Made by a program: the position numbers and the translations under genes. Under the pieces are notes generated by a model. That model was not told the origin of the DNA. It saw only the letters and a list, made by a program, of their open reading frames with translations, and made no database searches. DNA of 64,000 nt from Ustulina deusta. Its lineage: Eukaryota > Ascomycota > Sordariomycetes > Xylariales > Xylariaceae. Below, piece after piece: positions 11,654-22,536 of the stretch. Where the stretch lies: NCBI GenBank assembly GCA_023159155.1, contig JAJNNX010000050.1, positions 186,001 through 250,000 on the forward strand, in the 5' to 3' direction. Every line of letters begins with the position of its first letter. Position 1 is the stretch's first letter.

Positions 11654-14136
11654 CTACAACGGTGGTGCATTGGGATCCATCATGCACTGGTCGACACGCA
11701 TGAGCTGTTTACCTGTGGCCTTGGCGATCTGGATGAACTGCGGCAGGTAGCTCACGGTGCTATTGTATAGGTAGTGCATGACAGTGATGCTACCGCCCGC
11801 AGCGACGTCGCGTTTGAAGGCGTCGAGCTGCTTCTCGGGCGTCGACGTCTCGGCCCACAGCCAGTCCTCGACATCGACGCTCCACTGCACGATGTACGGA
11901 TCCGGGACCAGAGCCGCGTACCGCTGTCGCATGCGGGCGCCCTCGGTGCCGAAGGGCGGGCGGAAATACTTGGTGTTCTGGCCCGCGCCGAACACCTGCG
12001 AGACGGCCCCGAGGTCGTTCGTGTACTCCCAGTCGATGGCGGCCTCGTCGACTAGGCCCTCGAGCGGCGGGTGCGTGTAGCTGTGCAGGGCGATCTGGTG
12101 GCCCTTGCTCGCCATCTCGCGGTAGACATTGCTGAGGTTGGTCGAGGGGTCGAGCAGGGGGGCGCCGACGGTGAAGAAGGTCGCCTTGAAGCCGGCCTCG
12201 TCGATGACGCGCATGACCTGCTGGGCGAAGGCCGGGTCGCCGTCGTCGATGGCGAAGGCGAACGAGTTGGGCCGCTTGCAGGCGAAGACGAAGGTGCCCG
12301 AGGGGAGCTTGACGGGGACCTTGAAGGTCGAGGGGACGGTACCGACGACCTCGATCTTGGAGATGACGGTCGCGTCGGCCGAGTAGAAGCCCTTGAGCGC
12401 AAACCCGATGACCTTGCTGCGGTCGATGTTGAAGTGGTTTATGGGAATGTAGATATCCGTGGTCGTGGCATAGCGAGCGGCTTCAAGCGAGTCCCACGTC
12501 GCCGGGTACGGCTGCGCGTCGTTGTCGCACTTGTCGTTGTGTTGCTGCATCGCCACCGTGAACTTGTTGCTTCCCGTGTACGCGATGTGCAGATAGGACC
12601 CGTCGAACGCCCTCATATCACGACACGTGTCCGAGACCTGCGTGAACCATGATAAATCCGCGTCCGTCGTCTTCAGCGTCACCGTGTTGCGCCCATACGT
12701 GGCCGTGAGCCCCTCGTCCTCGGTGCCATGCCACTGACCCAGCGCGTTTGTCTCCTGGTTGGCGAACGCGTCGATGACAAGCGTCGTCGCTGTGGATGAC
12801 GGCGCGGGCACCGTGGCCGTTGGCTCCGTCGGCTCCTGGATGGGCGGCGCCACGTACTCGGCTACCGTGGTGCCGCAGTACAGCGCCATCGGACCCAGCG
12901 TGACGGCCTTGTTGAACCCCGAGAAGATGACCATGGCGAACTTGCTCCAGTCGAGGCCCGGATACTTGCTGAATGGGATCGAGTACAGCTGTTCTTTGCC
13001 GTTGAATGTCCAGCCGAGGCTCTTCGACGTCACCACGACATCCTGTGTCGAATCACCATTGCACACGTTGTCCTTGCTCGATGACAGCTGCACATCGAAC
13101 GTCGTGCCCGCCGCCGCCGTGATCCGCAACGAGATGCCTCCGTAGTCCTGGGCATCGAAGCAGCCGAGCTGCGAGTAGAAATACGAGTCCGTTCCCTGCG
13201 GCGTGAGTGTCACTTTGTTGTTAGCGACCACGACTGACTTCATCGTGCCGTCGTCGCTTGTCGGCATGAGCATAGCATTGTAGTAGAGGAACGTCAATCG
13301 CGACTGCGATGCCCAGTCGTCGATCAGCGAGATCCCGCAAGCGGCGGCCTTCGATTTAGATTCCGCTGCGTCGGCCGCCGCGCGGAGCGCGATTGCCTGC
13401 TCCTCGTCTCGTTTGTCCGCATCCCACGAACCTGAGAGATCCCTGATGTCACTCGTAAGGATAGGCTCGGTAGCACCCGGCGGGTCACCAGGGGGATCGA
13501 CGCCGGCGCAGAGTAGTTGGAAATTATCGAGCTGCCATTCATTATCAGTCCCCGTCCTGCCCGCCGAAAATCCGTACCACACGAATCCCACAACGCCCTC
13601 GAGACTTGCGTTAGCCCAGTTACTGAGTGGGATGTTGGCGGTCTGCAGAGAGCCGGTCAAGCCATTGAAGGTGTAATAATAGCTCTGATACTCGGCCGCC
13701 GAGCAATTGTCCTTTGTCTGCAGCTCGAGCGAGACGGAGGCGTCCTCAGGTCCTTTGACAGTGAAGGAGACGCTGTCGTATCCGAGAGCGCTAGTGTTTA
13801 AGCATTCAAACTGCTCGTATATATACGAGACATCCACATTGACAGGTGTGAAAGTTAGTACACCGCCGTCTGCGTTGGTCGAGTTCATAGTGGCATCATC
13901 TGGATTCGTTAGTGCTGTGAGGCATGGCTGGAGATGGTTCCTGTTTGAAAACACGTCTTACCGCTTGTGGCTCCCTGCACTGAATTCAATCCAGTCGACC
14001 ATGTCGTGAAGTCGTCGATCAAAAGATGAGCTTTACATTCTTCTGTAGGGATCTGCCGCCTTCGCGGGAGAGTGGTCGATGACGCGCCATTGGCAAGTAG
14101 CGCCACGGCAACAGCATTGGCGATAGGTAGCAGCAT
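11654..14136 (-). CDS. Secreted NodB polysaccharide (chitin) deacetylase with three N-terminal beta-domains
   Basis: CDS complement(join(11654..13914, 13962..14136)), 811 aa. The single 47-nt intron (GTAAGA...CACAG) restores frame as GATS-ALTNP. Residues 1 to about 21 are a signal peptide, followed by a basic RRR site. Three related modules follow, each opening with an (I/L)IDxF/W strand and with paired cysteines in the first two: about 38-196, 256-410 and 436-595. Such modules look like carbohydrate-binding beta-sandwiches. The NodB domain (about 600-790) has all five motifs: AIDDGD (D615, D616), HSYTH (H669, H673), RPPFG (R710), SVDVEDW and a late VMH (H772). It should deacetylate wall chitin or a similar amino-sugar polymer outside the cell. 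The exact substrate cannot be told. Confidence 0.88.
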
Positions 14137-17100
14137 GTTTTTTCTTTGCCAAACTTGGCTGCATGTGCCTGAGAGTAGACAGTCAGAATCTCGAAGCTGT
14201 CGATCTAGGGGGCCATTAAAATGACGACAAGACAGCTCGTATTATAAGGTGCCAGTGGCCCAGCTCTTCAAGCCTCCAGGCGCCGATCGACAGGGCCAGA
14301 CCCGCCTCACTGCAAAATCTTAGGTTACATGAATGGAACAACAACGCCTGCGGGCTAGATGTTTGAGTTGCCGACTTTTTCCTAGACGGGGTTCTCCACA
14401 TATCTTATGATCTCGAAGGAATATGACAGGCAGATTCTACGAGAACCGTTGATCCCGAGCGTGGTTCGTCTCTCCAAATGTTGCATCACCGAATTTCCCC
14501 AGTTTCTGTGCTTTGCAGGGAGGCTTTCGGCTACCTATATCTAGCCCGTACCCAACGATGCTGTACTAGTATATACCATGTGATGCCATCATCCACGATC
14601 CTACCCTCGTACAAATGCGGCTTTGGCGTTTCTCCGTCTTTTTTACCCACGACCGACGAAAGCTCCTTTTTACCTGCGTCGGATATTTTTGCCTAGCTCG
14701 GCTACCTAGATGAAGACGGGACTATCAAGCTTGGCAATGTCGTCCACGTTCCCGCCCAACGTGTTCGAGCCGCACATTTCTTGGCATACCTCCAAGCGCA
14801 GATTTATCGTATTTCATCTCTGCCACGTTGGAAGAGAGGGGTAGCAGCCGCCCACGGATCTCTATGAGATGGTACGATAATATACGACGTTATCACACGT
14901 GCATCTACTCCATCGACGTATGGAATTTCCAGTCAAGTCGAGACAGCAGATTTTACTAGTATGTGACAAGGTCTGGAATCGTCGTCGTGAGATTAATATA
15001 TATATGTGCTACTAGTAGGTAGGTAGGATGCATAGGCGAGCGGTGTAAGATTCCCCAGGTCGAGAATTGGCAATGATCGGCGTCTAGATCGGGGGGAGAG
15101 AAAGCGTATGTCGTGCGTGTCGTGGCCTTCGCGTTTCTCGCCCGGAGACCGTTCAAATACGACGTGCTTCGCTTAGGCCCTTTTCTCGCATCACGGCTTG
15201 CATGAAATTATTGGCCTCGATCGTGTCGTTTATTCAATTTTCATGCATGATTCAGCCGTCTTGGCAATGAGAAAAAAAAAAGATCTAGTACTATTAAGTT
15301 AGAAGAGTCGGCTGTGTCCCACCCTTTTGCATGACATTAGGTAGTAATATTACGTTTAGGAATTCATTTGCGTGTCGTGAAATGGTAATGTTGCATGTTG
15401 TCGTAGGATTGGCCTTGGCTTTTTTTTCCAGCGTTAGGGCGAATCGAAGTATTTGCGGTGATGGATATTATAACGAATTCGTTTGATCACTGTCCGCGTG
15501 ATATAAAGATGCATAGATCTTTCATCAATACTCGACAATCTAAAAGCCAAATTCCACTCTCGGTGTTATTATCATTGTCAAGTGAACTGCTGTCGAAGTT
15601 GCTGTCAAAGTGGTGGTGAGTTGTTGATGCTAGGTAGGTACCTTTCTGCTGCGTTGCCCAATTCCGTCCTCTCCCAGTCTAGAGCTAAACAGTTGTTACC
15701 AAAAACGGAGATGGAGCCTATTGTTAACCAATCAGCGGTCTGCGAAGCTATGCAACAAGTTGACGACACCATGCTGCTGACCACCTACATAAGTAACCCG
15801 CCGGTAGTACTGTATGTATACTACCTATATTACCGGTACTCCAAAACAAGTAGGAGTTGCGAAAAGGCGTCATGCATACTACGTGTGATCTCCTTTTCCT
15901 GTCCATTGGCCAATTAATTACCCACTAGGTATTACTCTCTAGCCTAGCCTAACACCCGCGCGCTCCGGGTAACTACCGACGGTCAATACTGTAGACGACC
16001 GGCGCTAGAACGACGTCCAGTCAGGCTTAGCCGGTAAATCGGATGAATCGCGTGTGCCCGGCAAGGATCGCCGTGTTCCGCCGATGATCATTGCCGTCGC
16101 GATGCCTAATCAATCTAGTAGTATATATCGCAGGAATTGGAGGCCAACTCTTTTTTTTTTCCTTTTTTTTTTTTACCCTTCATCTTCACGAGATGCAACG
16201 TCCCATATGTAGACAAGTCAGGCGATAACCTGTGGTCGGCAGTGACGTGAAATATCGGGGTTGATTTTCTGTCCGGTATCGACCTGATGATCTTGCATCT
16301 CGAGAACCAGTCTTGGGGGTTATTAGCCTCATGTTGGGATTTACCATGGCGCTGTGGCATAGGTAGATAGGAGCAACATAGTATTCATGCATTCTCGTGC
16401 TTTGGCAACCGGTTCGATTTGGCGCAAGGCAAAGATCTCGTATGAGAACTGGATAGTTAGACTACGACTCTCGGCGATTCCAACTATGGCTGATAGCAAC
16501 CTAGCTCATAAGATTTTCCAATGAATCTCGATTATTTTCGTGCCCTCGGAGGGGGGGGGTAAGTCTCCATGTTTTCAGCGATTCGGATTTACCTCCCGTC
16601 TCGAACAAAGATTTCATATGTAGGTGCTAGCTTCATCGTGTATTTAACGGGGTATTCGGGCTCTCCATAGTATTCGGTGCCGAGGAGTTATGGTTTTGGT
16701 TTACGTAACTCTGCCTGAAGTGGTGGTTGGATACATCAGCGAAGGGAGCAACGTCACGGTTCGCCGATTATATCGACAGTAACAATACTTAAAACCAAAC
16801 TCAATAAACCGTTTATTATAACCAAACCCAAAAAGTCTGTGCTCACTGTCTCCACGCCGTATTGCCACGAAAGAGCTTGCCTTTGTTGTACCCTATTTGG
16901 AGATTCTGTGGCTGTAGATCGAGGCGGCCATGAAGGTTACCAACACGGCTGTTCGAGAATATGCTGGACAAAATCAATACTCATCTCGTCGGTAAATGAA
17001 GACTGAATAATACTAAAATCTGATAGCCCTCTAGTCACGTGGACCTAGGCAGTGGACGAAACGAAAGCCTATGTGTTATAGGGCCTTATGTGCATCTGAA

Positions 17101-18459
17101 AGCAAGATTCAACCTTGAACATTCCGTACGAAGGCCTCCTGTTGACTCATCGTGGTGGCGCGGGAACCTCCTAAAAAGCAATCCATTTTCCCCCGGGTAT
17201 TATCTGTTTGATAAAGCACGTTGTATGTCCTTAGTAAAGATACCCACGAGAAAATTCTGACGTTCTCGCGCACCGACAAGTGTCCATGACATATCTGTAC
17301 GCTTGACTCCTAAGACCCTAACAGTATTAACTTTCCGAAGCCTACATCACTGTCATGGTTGCGGCCGTGAGTATAGAAAGCAGCTCTGGAAATTCAGGCG
17401 ACTGACTTGACAAAGGTGCTACTCCCCCTAATAGTGTAGAGGCAAGCTGCTGCTCTTCTATTCCGTGACAATCGCGTAGTACATATGCGCACATTTGTAC
17501 CGAAGTAAACCACCCGCCTCGGCGGTATTATCTCCATGCCTTGCCCAGCATACATGCAACATCATGTCGATCCGTCACAAAGGTTAGAGGCGATTCTTGC
17601 ATATTACATTTCTGACGGCCCCCTTCATCTTGTTCGAGAATGCAGCCCTAAATATGCACGATGCCGAGTTCTTATTGTGCTATTATTAGGCTAGTGATTC
17701 ACTAACTCATCATCTTATAGTCTTAACCCGCTCGAATTTGTATGCTGCGTGAATACAACGGCCAATCGTCGAGCTGTGCCTCAATACCATCAATTATCAT
17801 TTCAGTTCATTGCCAGATATTATCTATTTACTGCCCTAGACTCGGAAGACCCCTGGCTTAACATCTCCAATTCTACTCTCTAATATGCCTTGGAGCAAGC
17901 ACCACCAAGCATATACAGCGTCAACGGGGCGAGTAATACATGGTTCTCGACGGCCAAGTCTCATCGCGTTCTATAAACAGGCAGCTACTGTTTGCTGACA
18001 GGCTCCTTAACTTGACTAAACAGATTCTGGGAGGAATTCGCCTACTAATTGAATGTATTGATCCAGTTCCTCGAAATGGGCTATGTGGCTTAAATTTTCC
18101 AGCGTTACCTATTTTACCTCAAGAATAGGAGAATTGCGGCTTAATACACCAATTGGTTGCTTTGTTGTACTTCCTTCCACTCCTCCTAATTATTGAACAA
18201 GCCAACGATCATGAATTCCGAAAGCAGTTGTCTTTGAATCAGCATTAGAATCTAGTAATTTAGGAATACGTAGCTAACGCATGCCTTGATAGTGAGGGGA
18301 AGTCAAAACAACACAATCCCAAGGAGAAAACGGAGCTTGGCGAATAGAAATAAAGAGAGCGGTTGGAAACGCAGAGAACTGTCAGGGTCTTGGAAGACTC
18401 CTCATCGGTGGGGCCGTGAATAATATACATCTGGACCACTTACGTGGGGACCTTGGAGA
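14137..18459. other. Gene-poor region upstream of the deacetylase
   Basis: There are 4.3 kb with no supportable gene. Composition is moderate, not the extreme AT of the transposon blocks. Open frames are under 115 codons, lie on both strands and lack recognisable domains. The first few hundred bases must contain the deacetylase promoter. Short homopolymer runs (poly-T/poly-A near 15266-15280 and 16148-16175) are present. A stretch at 17107-17160 resembles one at 37067-37120 (see findings). The region looks like old, decayed sequence. Confidence 0.5.
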
Positions 18460-18666
18460 TTGCCAAATCTTTCGGGACTAGAAACAATATCTTTTCTATT
18501 GTCTGCAGTGTCTTTCCTCTCTGATCCTTCTGGCCTCGGGAAACGCCGAATACACCTGCAGCATTCAACTAAGGTTGTCGTATTCGGCGGCGTGGTTATT
18601 TTCAGCGTCTTATGGTATGTGGGACGAGGTAAGTCTCACTTTCACGGCCCGTTCAAGGAATTTTGA
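18460..18666 (+). pseudogene. Probable 3' fragment of an amino-acid permease (APC family)
   Basis: The tail reads VVVFGGVVIFSVLWYV, then GRGKSHFHGPFKEF and a stop at 18664-18666. This resembles the last transmembrane helix and cytosolic GRGKxxFxGP tail of fungal APC/GABA-type amino-acid permeases. Just upstream, NTPAAFN at 18549-18569 reads in another frame and would precede the helix in such proteins, so one or two bases seem to have been gained or lost near 18570. No further permease sequence could be followed upstream. It is best read as a relict; a chance resemblance is possible. Confidence 0.42.
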
Positions 18667-20261
18667 GGGCGAATAGACGGGAAGCTCTCATTTAATGGGG
18701 GATATCAAACAACTCCCGCCCCCCGACAATATGTTATTACAGTAGATCCACTGCTCATTTGTTAACCGTCCAAGAAAAAATCTAGGAACACTTTATTAAA
18801 GTAGTACGGATATAATACGAAGCCGACAGATAAATCAAACGGATAGCTTGGCGGTAGGGGTTGAGGGATCACCTATTCATTGAGCAGCTGCCATTGTTCG
18901 CATTAGCTCCAAACCCCTTTTACGAAACATTGGCGGCCAAATATACTTCCTCGAAAATGCCAGCATAATGCTGAGAAGGTAAACCCTCTTTTGGGGGATG
19001 AATGTGAGACCTGGCTTACCCCCAGTTCCCTATTGATCGGTTTAGAATTGACATGGGATTGGGTAATACTTGCCTATTACAATATGTACAATATCCTACA
19101 TCAAGGACCGAATGACGAGGACTGAGAGACACATTTCGAAATCATCAAATCAAAAGGATAGAAGGAGAATTTACCTCAAGTGGCTACGGAACAGCACAGT
19201 CCACGTCATCACAAATATTCAAACACATAATATAGGGTGTATTTTAGAATACAAAATGATGTAGCGCACGCACAAGTCCGTATCACAGTTGATGTAGAAT
19301 GCTTCGATAACCACTAACTTGTTAGGGGGCTGGCTCAACACCGGTCATCCTATGAAAACGAAAAGAAAAGCGCCTTCTGGTGTCCGCAAGGGATTAGGGT
19401 GTGACACAATTTCTAGCAAACTTCCAACATCTTGAACATAAGTATCACGTTCAACACAAAAGAGATAAGAGATGGAGTAAAGCTACAGGGGATAGAATAA
19501 TTGATTATCGATGCATATCATAGGCTGCCTTATATTTTCGTGGAAATAGGTAAAACAAACATGCTCACGATATATGATGTTATGTGAATATTCCGCACCA
19601 TTTCAAACATAATACATGTAACGAAGACGGGGGGACTGCCTCCTTCTTTTCATCCGACTAGGTTTGTTCTAGTGCTATTCTGAATTGCCTGTTGCGTTTC
19701 GGAGACGGAAATCTCTACCCTCCCAACCTTCTGGTCATCGAAGGGGGGTTCTAATCTTGCCCTTGCCCTCCCCCTACCAAGTTGTCAAAACAACCACTGC
19801 CAACATGAACACGACAGCCCGCCGGGAAAGAATAGTAGGACGAATGTGTTTTCGTATTTACGTTGCCGGTCCCTTACTCCTGGACTGGCAACACGAAAGG
19901 GTTGGCTTCTATTAGAGGTTACACCCCGAACACAAACACATGCCAGCTGACACAAGAGATGTAGTCGGATAAGTAAACTATCCTGAACGCTATAGGATCA
20001 ACAAACAACACATTGTCCTATGGATTCCCAGATTCGACACCAAACGGAATGTTGTCCAACCTTTGGAGCAGACGGCTGTAATGGCACCAACAGAAATGAA
20101 GGCAATACTAACTTTCTCGTGCTACCAAAGCGTTTATAAAGGTCATGGGCTTTGCGCTCATGATATCCCATTTACTCCGAAACAAGCTATGAGTTCCAGA
20201 AAACCAAAGGACGGTCTATCTCTCTAGCCGATCCAACAACAAAACATTCGATTCTATAAAT
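18667..20261. other. Gene-poor region upstream of the small spliced gene
   Basis: There are 1.6 kb without a credible gene. TATA-like stretches CGTTTATAAAGG (about 20130) and TCTATAAATATG (20253-20264) precede the small gene at 20262. Open frames at 19070-19264 and 19685-19915 show no known motif. Confidence 0.45.
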
Positions 20262-20766
20262 ATGTCGGTCAGAATCACAACCCAAGGGCCCCTAGCCTAC
20301 AGCGAAGACGACTTCTCTGTCATAGCAAGAGTCCGTGAAGACTACCCGGGCCAATTCACGGAGGTCTGGATCACGCTATATGAGTATGGGTTAGTTCACT
20401 GGAGTCTTTCTTGCCCCTTTTGACAGGTCTCAGGGGCACGAGTTGCCTAATCAGGGGTTGTCGACTCCTATTACCAATACAAACTCCAGAAACCCTTTCC
20501 ATTGTCTACCATGAATGGCAATTACTGACTAAAGATTCTTAAATAGTGGGCACCCGGTCTATGGTAGTCAAAAAACGTTGAGATGGAGGCCAACAGATGG
20601 GTACCAAGAGTTTGAGTACATTACCGATTGGTTCAGCGGCCTGAGGGTTGGCGAGCAGTATCACTTCGTCGTCTCGCTAGCTACGGAGAGATGTTTGATC
20701 AAAGAGGTAGAGGGCCGGGACGTCATCACTGTGGTGAGCAGAGAAAGAAGAAGAAGAAGAAGGTGA
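20262..20766 (+). CDS. Small spliced gene of unknown function (115 aa)
   Basis: CDS join(20262..20389, 20547..20766). The ATG has A at -3. The 157-nt intron has donor GTTAGT, a CTGACTAA branch-site-like element about 20 nt before the TAG acceptor, and joins a phase-2 exon to an exon with a matching 1-nt overhang, giving LYEYGGHPVYGSQ. The protein alternates charged and hydrophobic/aromatic residues (FTEVWITLYEYG, YQEFEYITDWF, EQYHFVVSLATE), suggesting an all-beta fold such as an Ig-like or fibronectin-like sandwich. It ends in a run of six arginines from an AGA repeat. No signal peptide or membrane helix is seen. A GTGAGC just before the arginine run could be another donor, so the true C-terminus may differ. 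I do not recognise the family. It stands alone in a decayed region. Confidence 0.5.
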
Positions 20767-21320
20767 TAATTGCTCCTCAATGGCGGAGATAGGAGACCCA
20801 ATTTCCGCCCAGCCTTCGTGAGTATAGAAACTCTGCTTTAGCCACCTATGTTAGTCCCTGACTGACTAAACTGACCAGACCGCCTCAAGGCCTAGACACC
20901 AACTCGTTCGTAATTCCCACTCGTTTTTGATCATTTTGGGTTTATGGTGTGGAGGTTTCACACCATATTCATTTTTTGCCAATAATTCGGCCGTAGATAG
21001 TGGGTTGTGGTTTTGTTCTATGATCGAAGGTTTGAGGCGTTGGAACTCTGCAGGCTATTGCAGCGTTGATCTATTGGTTACGATTGTTGGTCACCATCCA
21101 AACCCTATCCATTTATTCTTACTCCTAGGATCCCCTTTAATATAAGTCATTATTTCTTGGTAATTTTAAGTCAATGTGCTGTGTAATACTCACTCCAGCA
21201 TTGCGGATAGGAATGAATTATAAACTACCTAACTTATCGACATTTCGCTTTATTAGTGTTTTGTTTTATGTGGCTGTGCTTGGTTGTGCTTCTTGAGATT
21301 AATTAGCACGAATCTCTATC

Positions 21321-21511
21321 AACAATGGCTCGGACAATTCAACCTATAACTACACCCGCACTAGAGACATAGTCATAACTAAGCACTTCTAGGAGATTGT
21401 CACAAAATATACAAAGAGAAATCAGTTTAGTCTAGTGGATAAGCCAATTGTAGAGCTTGAAGTTGAGGACGTCTGGGTAAATACTTAACCAAATGTGTGT
21501 ATCAAGGTGAG
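21321..21511 (+). pseudogene. Possible RIP-broken coding relict
   Basis: One frame reads a protein-like string (NNGSDNSTYNYTRTRDIVITKHF, here split as NNGSDNSTYN and YTRTRDIVITKHF, then EIVTKYTKRNQFSLVDKP and IVELEVEDVWVNT). It is interrupted only by TAG at 21390-21392 and TAA at 21486-21488. Both stops could come from CAG/CAA by a single C-to-T change, as RIP would do. It ends at a GTGAGT donor-like site. No family is recognised, and the length is short enough for chance. Confidence 0.25.
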
Positions 21512-21897
21512 TGTTTCAACAACGTTTTGCGACTAACCTCTACCTTTCAACTTAAACTTGAGTGACAAGAATAACTCCTTGCCGCAGTCATCTTTGGTCC
21601 TAGCTCCCCAAGCGCTCACTTACTTGAAAAGTAACTCCTTTATAAGCCTCCCGCTTTTCTATACTAGACTTTTCAAGCTACTAGAACAACCGATTTTAAT
21701 ATATCTTGATGAAAGCTGTTGATTTAAGTACCATAGTTCTTGGTAAAAATGAAATCATTCAATTTAATAGCTGTAGAACAGTTCCGTACCGGGTTAAGGG
21801 GGTTCTAGAAAATAATTCCTAGGAATGATTTTCAAGGTTCAAAATTATGTTAGGTAAAAAAACATACAACATTTATGCAGGGCTAAAAGGCTATTAA

Positions 21898-22016
21898 ATA
21901 AAAATAAATTTTATTATTTAAAAGAATTATTATTAAAAATAGATTCCGCTGAAAATAATGTTTATTGCTCAAAAAAATTGTTATTAAAAATAGATTTCGC
22001 TGAAAATAATTGCCAC
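21898..22016 (+). repeat. Short imperfect tandem duplication
   Basis: A segment containing TTATTAAAAATAGATT followed by CGCTGAAAATAAT occurs twice, about 55 bp apart, differing by a few transitions. It may be two solo ends of a lost element. Confidence 0.6.
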
Positions 22017-22059
22017 TTCTGGCAATAGTTCCTGGCACCCTTATGCCACTTGCCTTGGG

Positions 22060-22253
22060 GCCCTACCCCACCTACCACCTACCCTGCCACCTGCCACCTA
22101 CCTACACCACCTGCCACCTACCTACACCACCCACACCACCCATACCCACCCATACCACCCATACCCACCCATACCACCCATACCCACCCATACCACCCAT
22201 ACCCACCCATACCACCCATACCACCTACACCACCTACACCACCTACACCACCA
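22060..22253 (+). repeat. CACCCATAC-type minisatellite
   Basis: Tandem repeats of CCACCTACC-, then CACCCATACC/CACCCATACCA-type units (about 9-10 bp, doubled to about 19 bp), run for some 190 bp and end 35 bp before the outer LTR element. The plus strand is almost free of G. Frames across it give Pro/Thr/His-rich translations that are not genes. Confidence 0.9.
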
Positions 22254-22288
22254 CCCTGAATACCAGGAATATTAGTGTAATCGCTTTG

Positions 22289-22536
22289 TGTCGGATTAAG
22301 TGGTGGCTAGGTGGGGATATGAGCCATAGAGTGGCTAGTGAGAGGTGCCCTTATAGGGGGTATGCCCTTAGCAAATAGAGCGTTATATGGCTGAATGAGT
22401 GGATCCACACCTAACTATATGAGGGATATATATGTATATAAGGTATAGAATACACCCATACAGACCTACAACAACAATAATACAACAGACCTTCTGCAGG
22501 CAATACGTGGCAAGATCGCTAGTGCTAAATCTAACA
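22289..22536 (+). repeat. 5' LTR of element C (248 bp)
   Basis: It begins TGTCGGATTAAG and ends AAATCTAACA. It is less mutated than its partner: 24 differences, all transitions. It is preceded by CTTTG. Confidence 0.92.

Larger units (their letters stand above)
20767..22059. other. Gene-poor stretch between small gene and minisatellite
   Basis: It holds a possible coding relict (21321-21511) and a short tandem duplication (about 21898-22016), described separately. Otherwise nothing is supported. Base composition drifts toward AT from about 21,700 on. Confidence 0.45.

Noticed and set aside
11774..12652. Plus-strand open frames opposite the deacetylase gene
   Set aside because: The minus-strand frame has a complete NodB domain; the opposite frames are low-complexity by-products of GC-rich codons.
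16850..17000. Minus-strand 45-codon frame reading protein-like near 16860-16990
   Set aside because: Too short, flanked by stops, with no ATG and no known family.
22010..22378. Pro/Thr/His-rich open frames across the minisatellite
   Set aside because: They are direct translations of a simple repeat, open in several frames at once.
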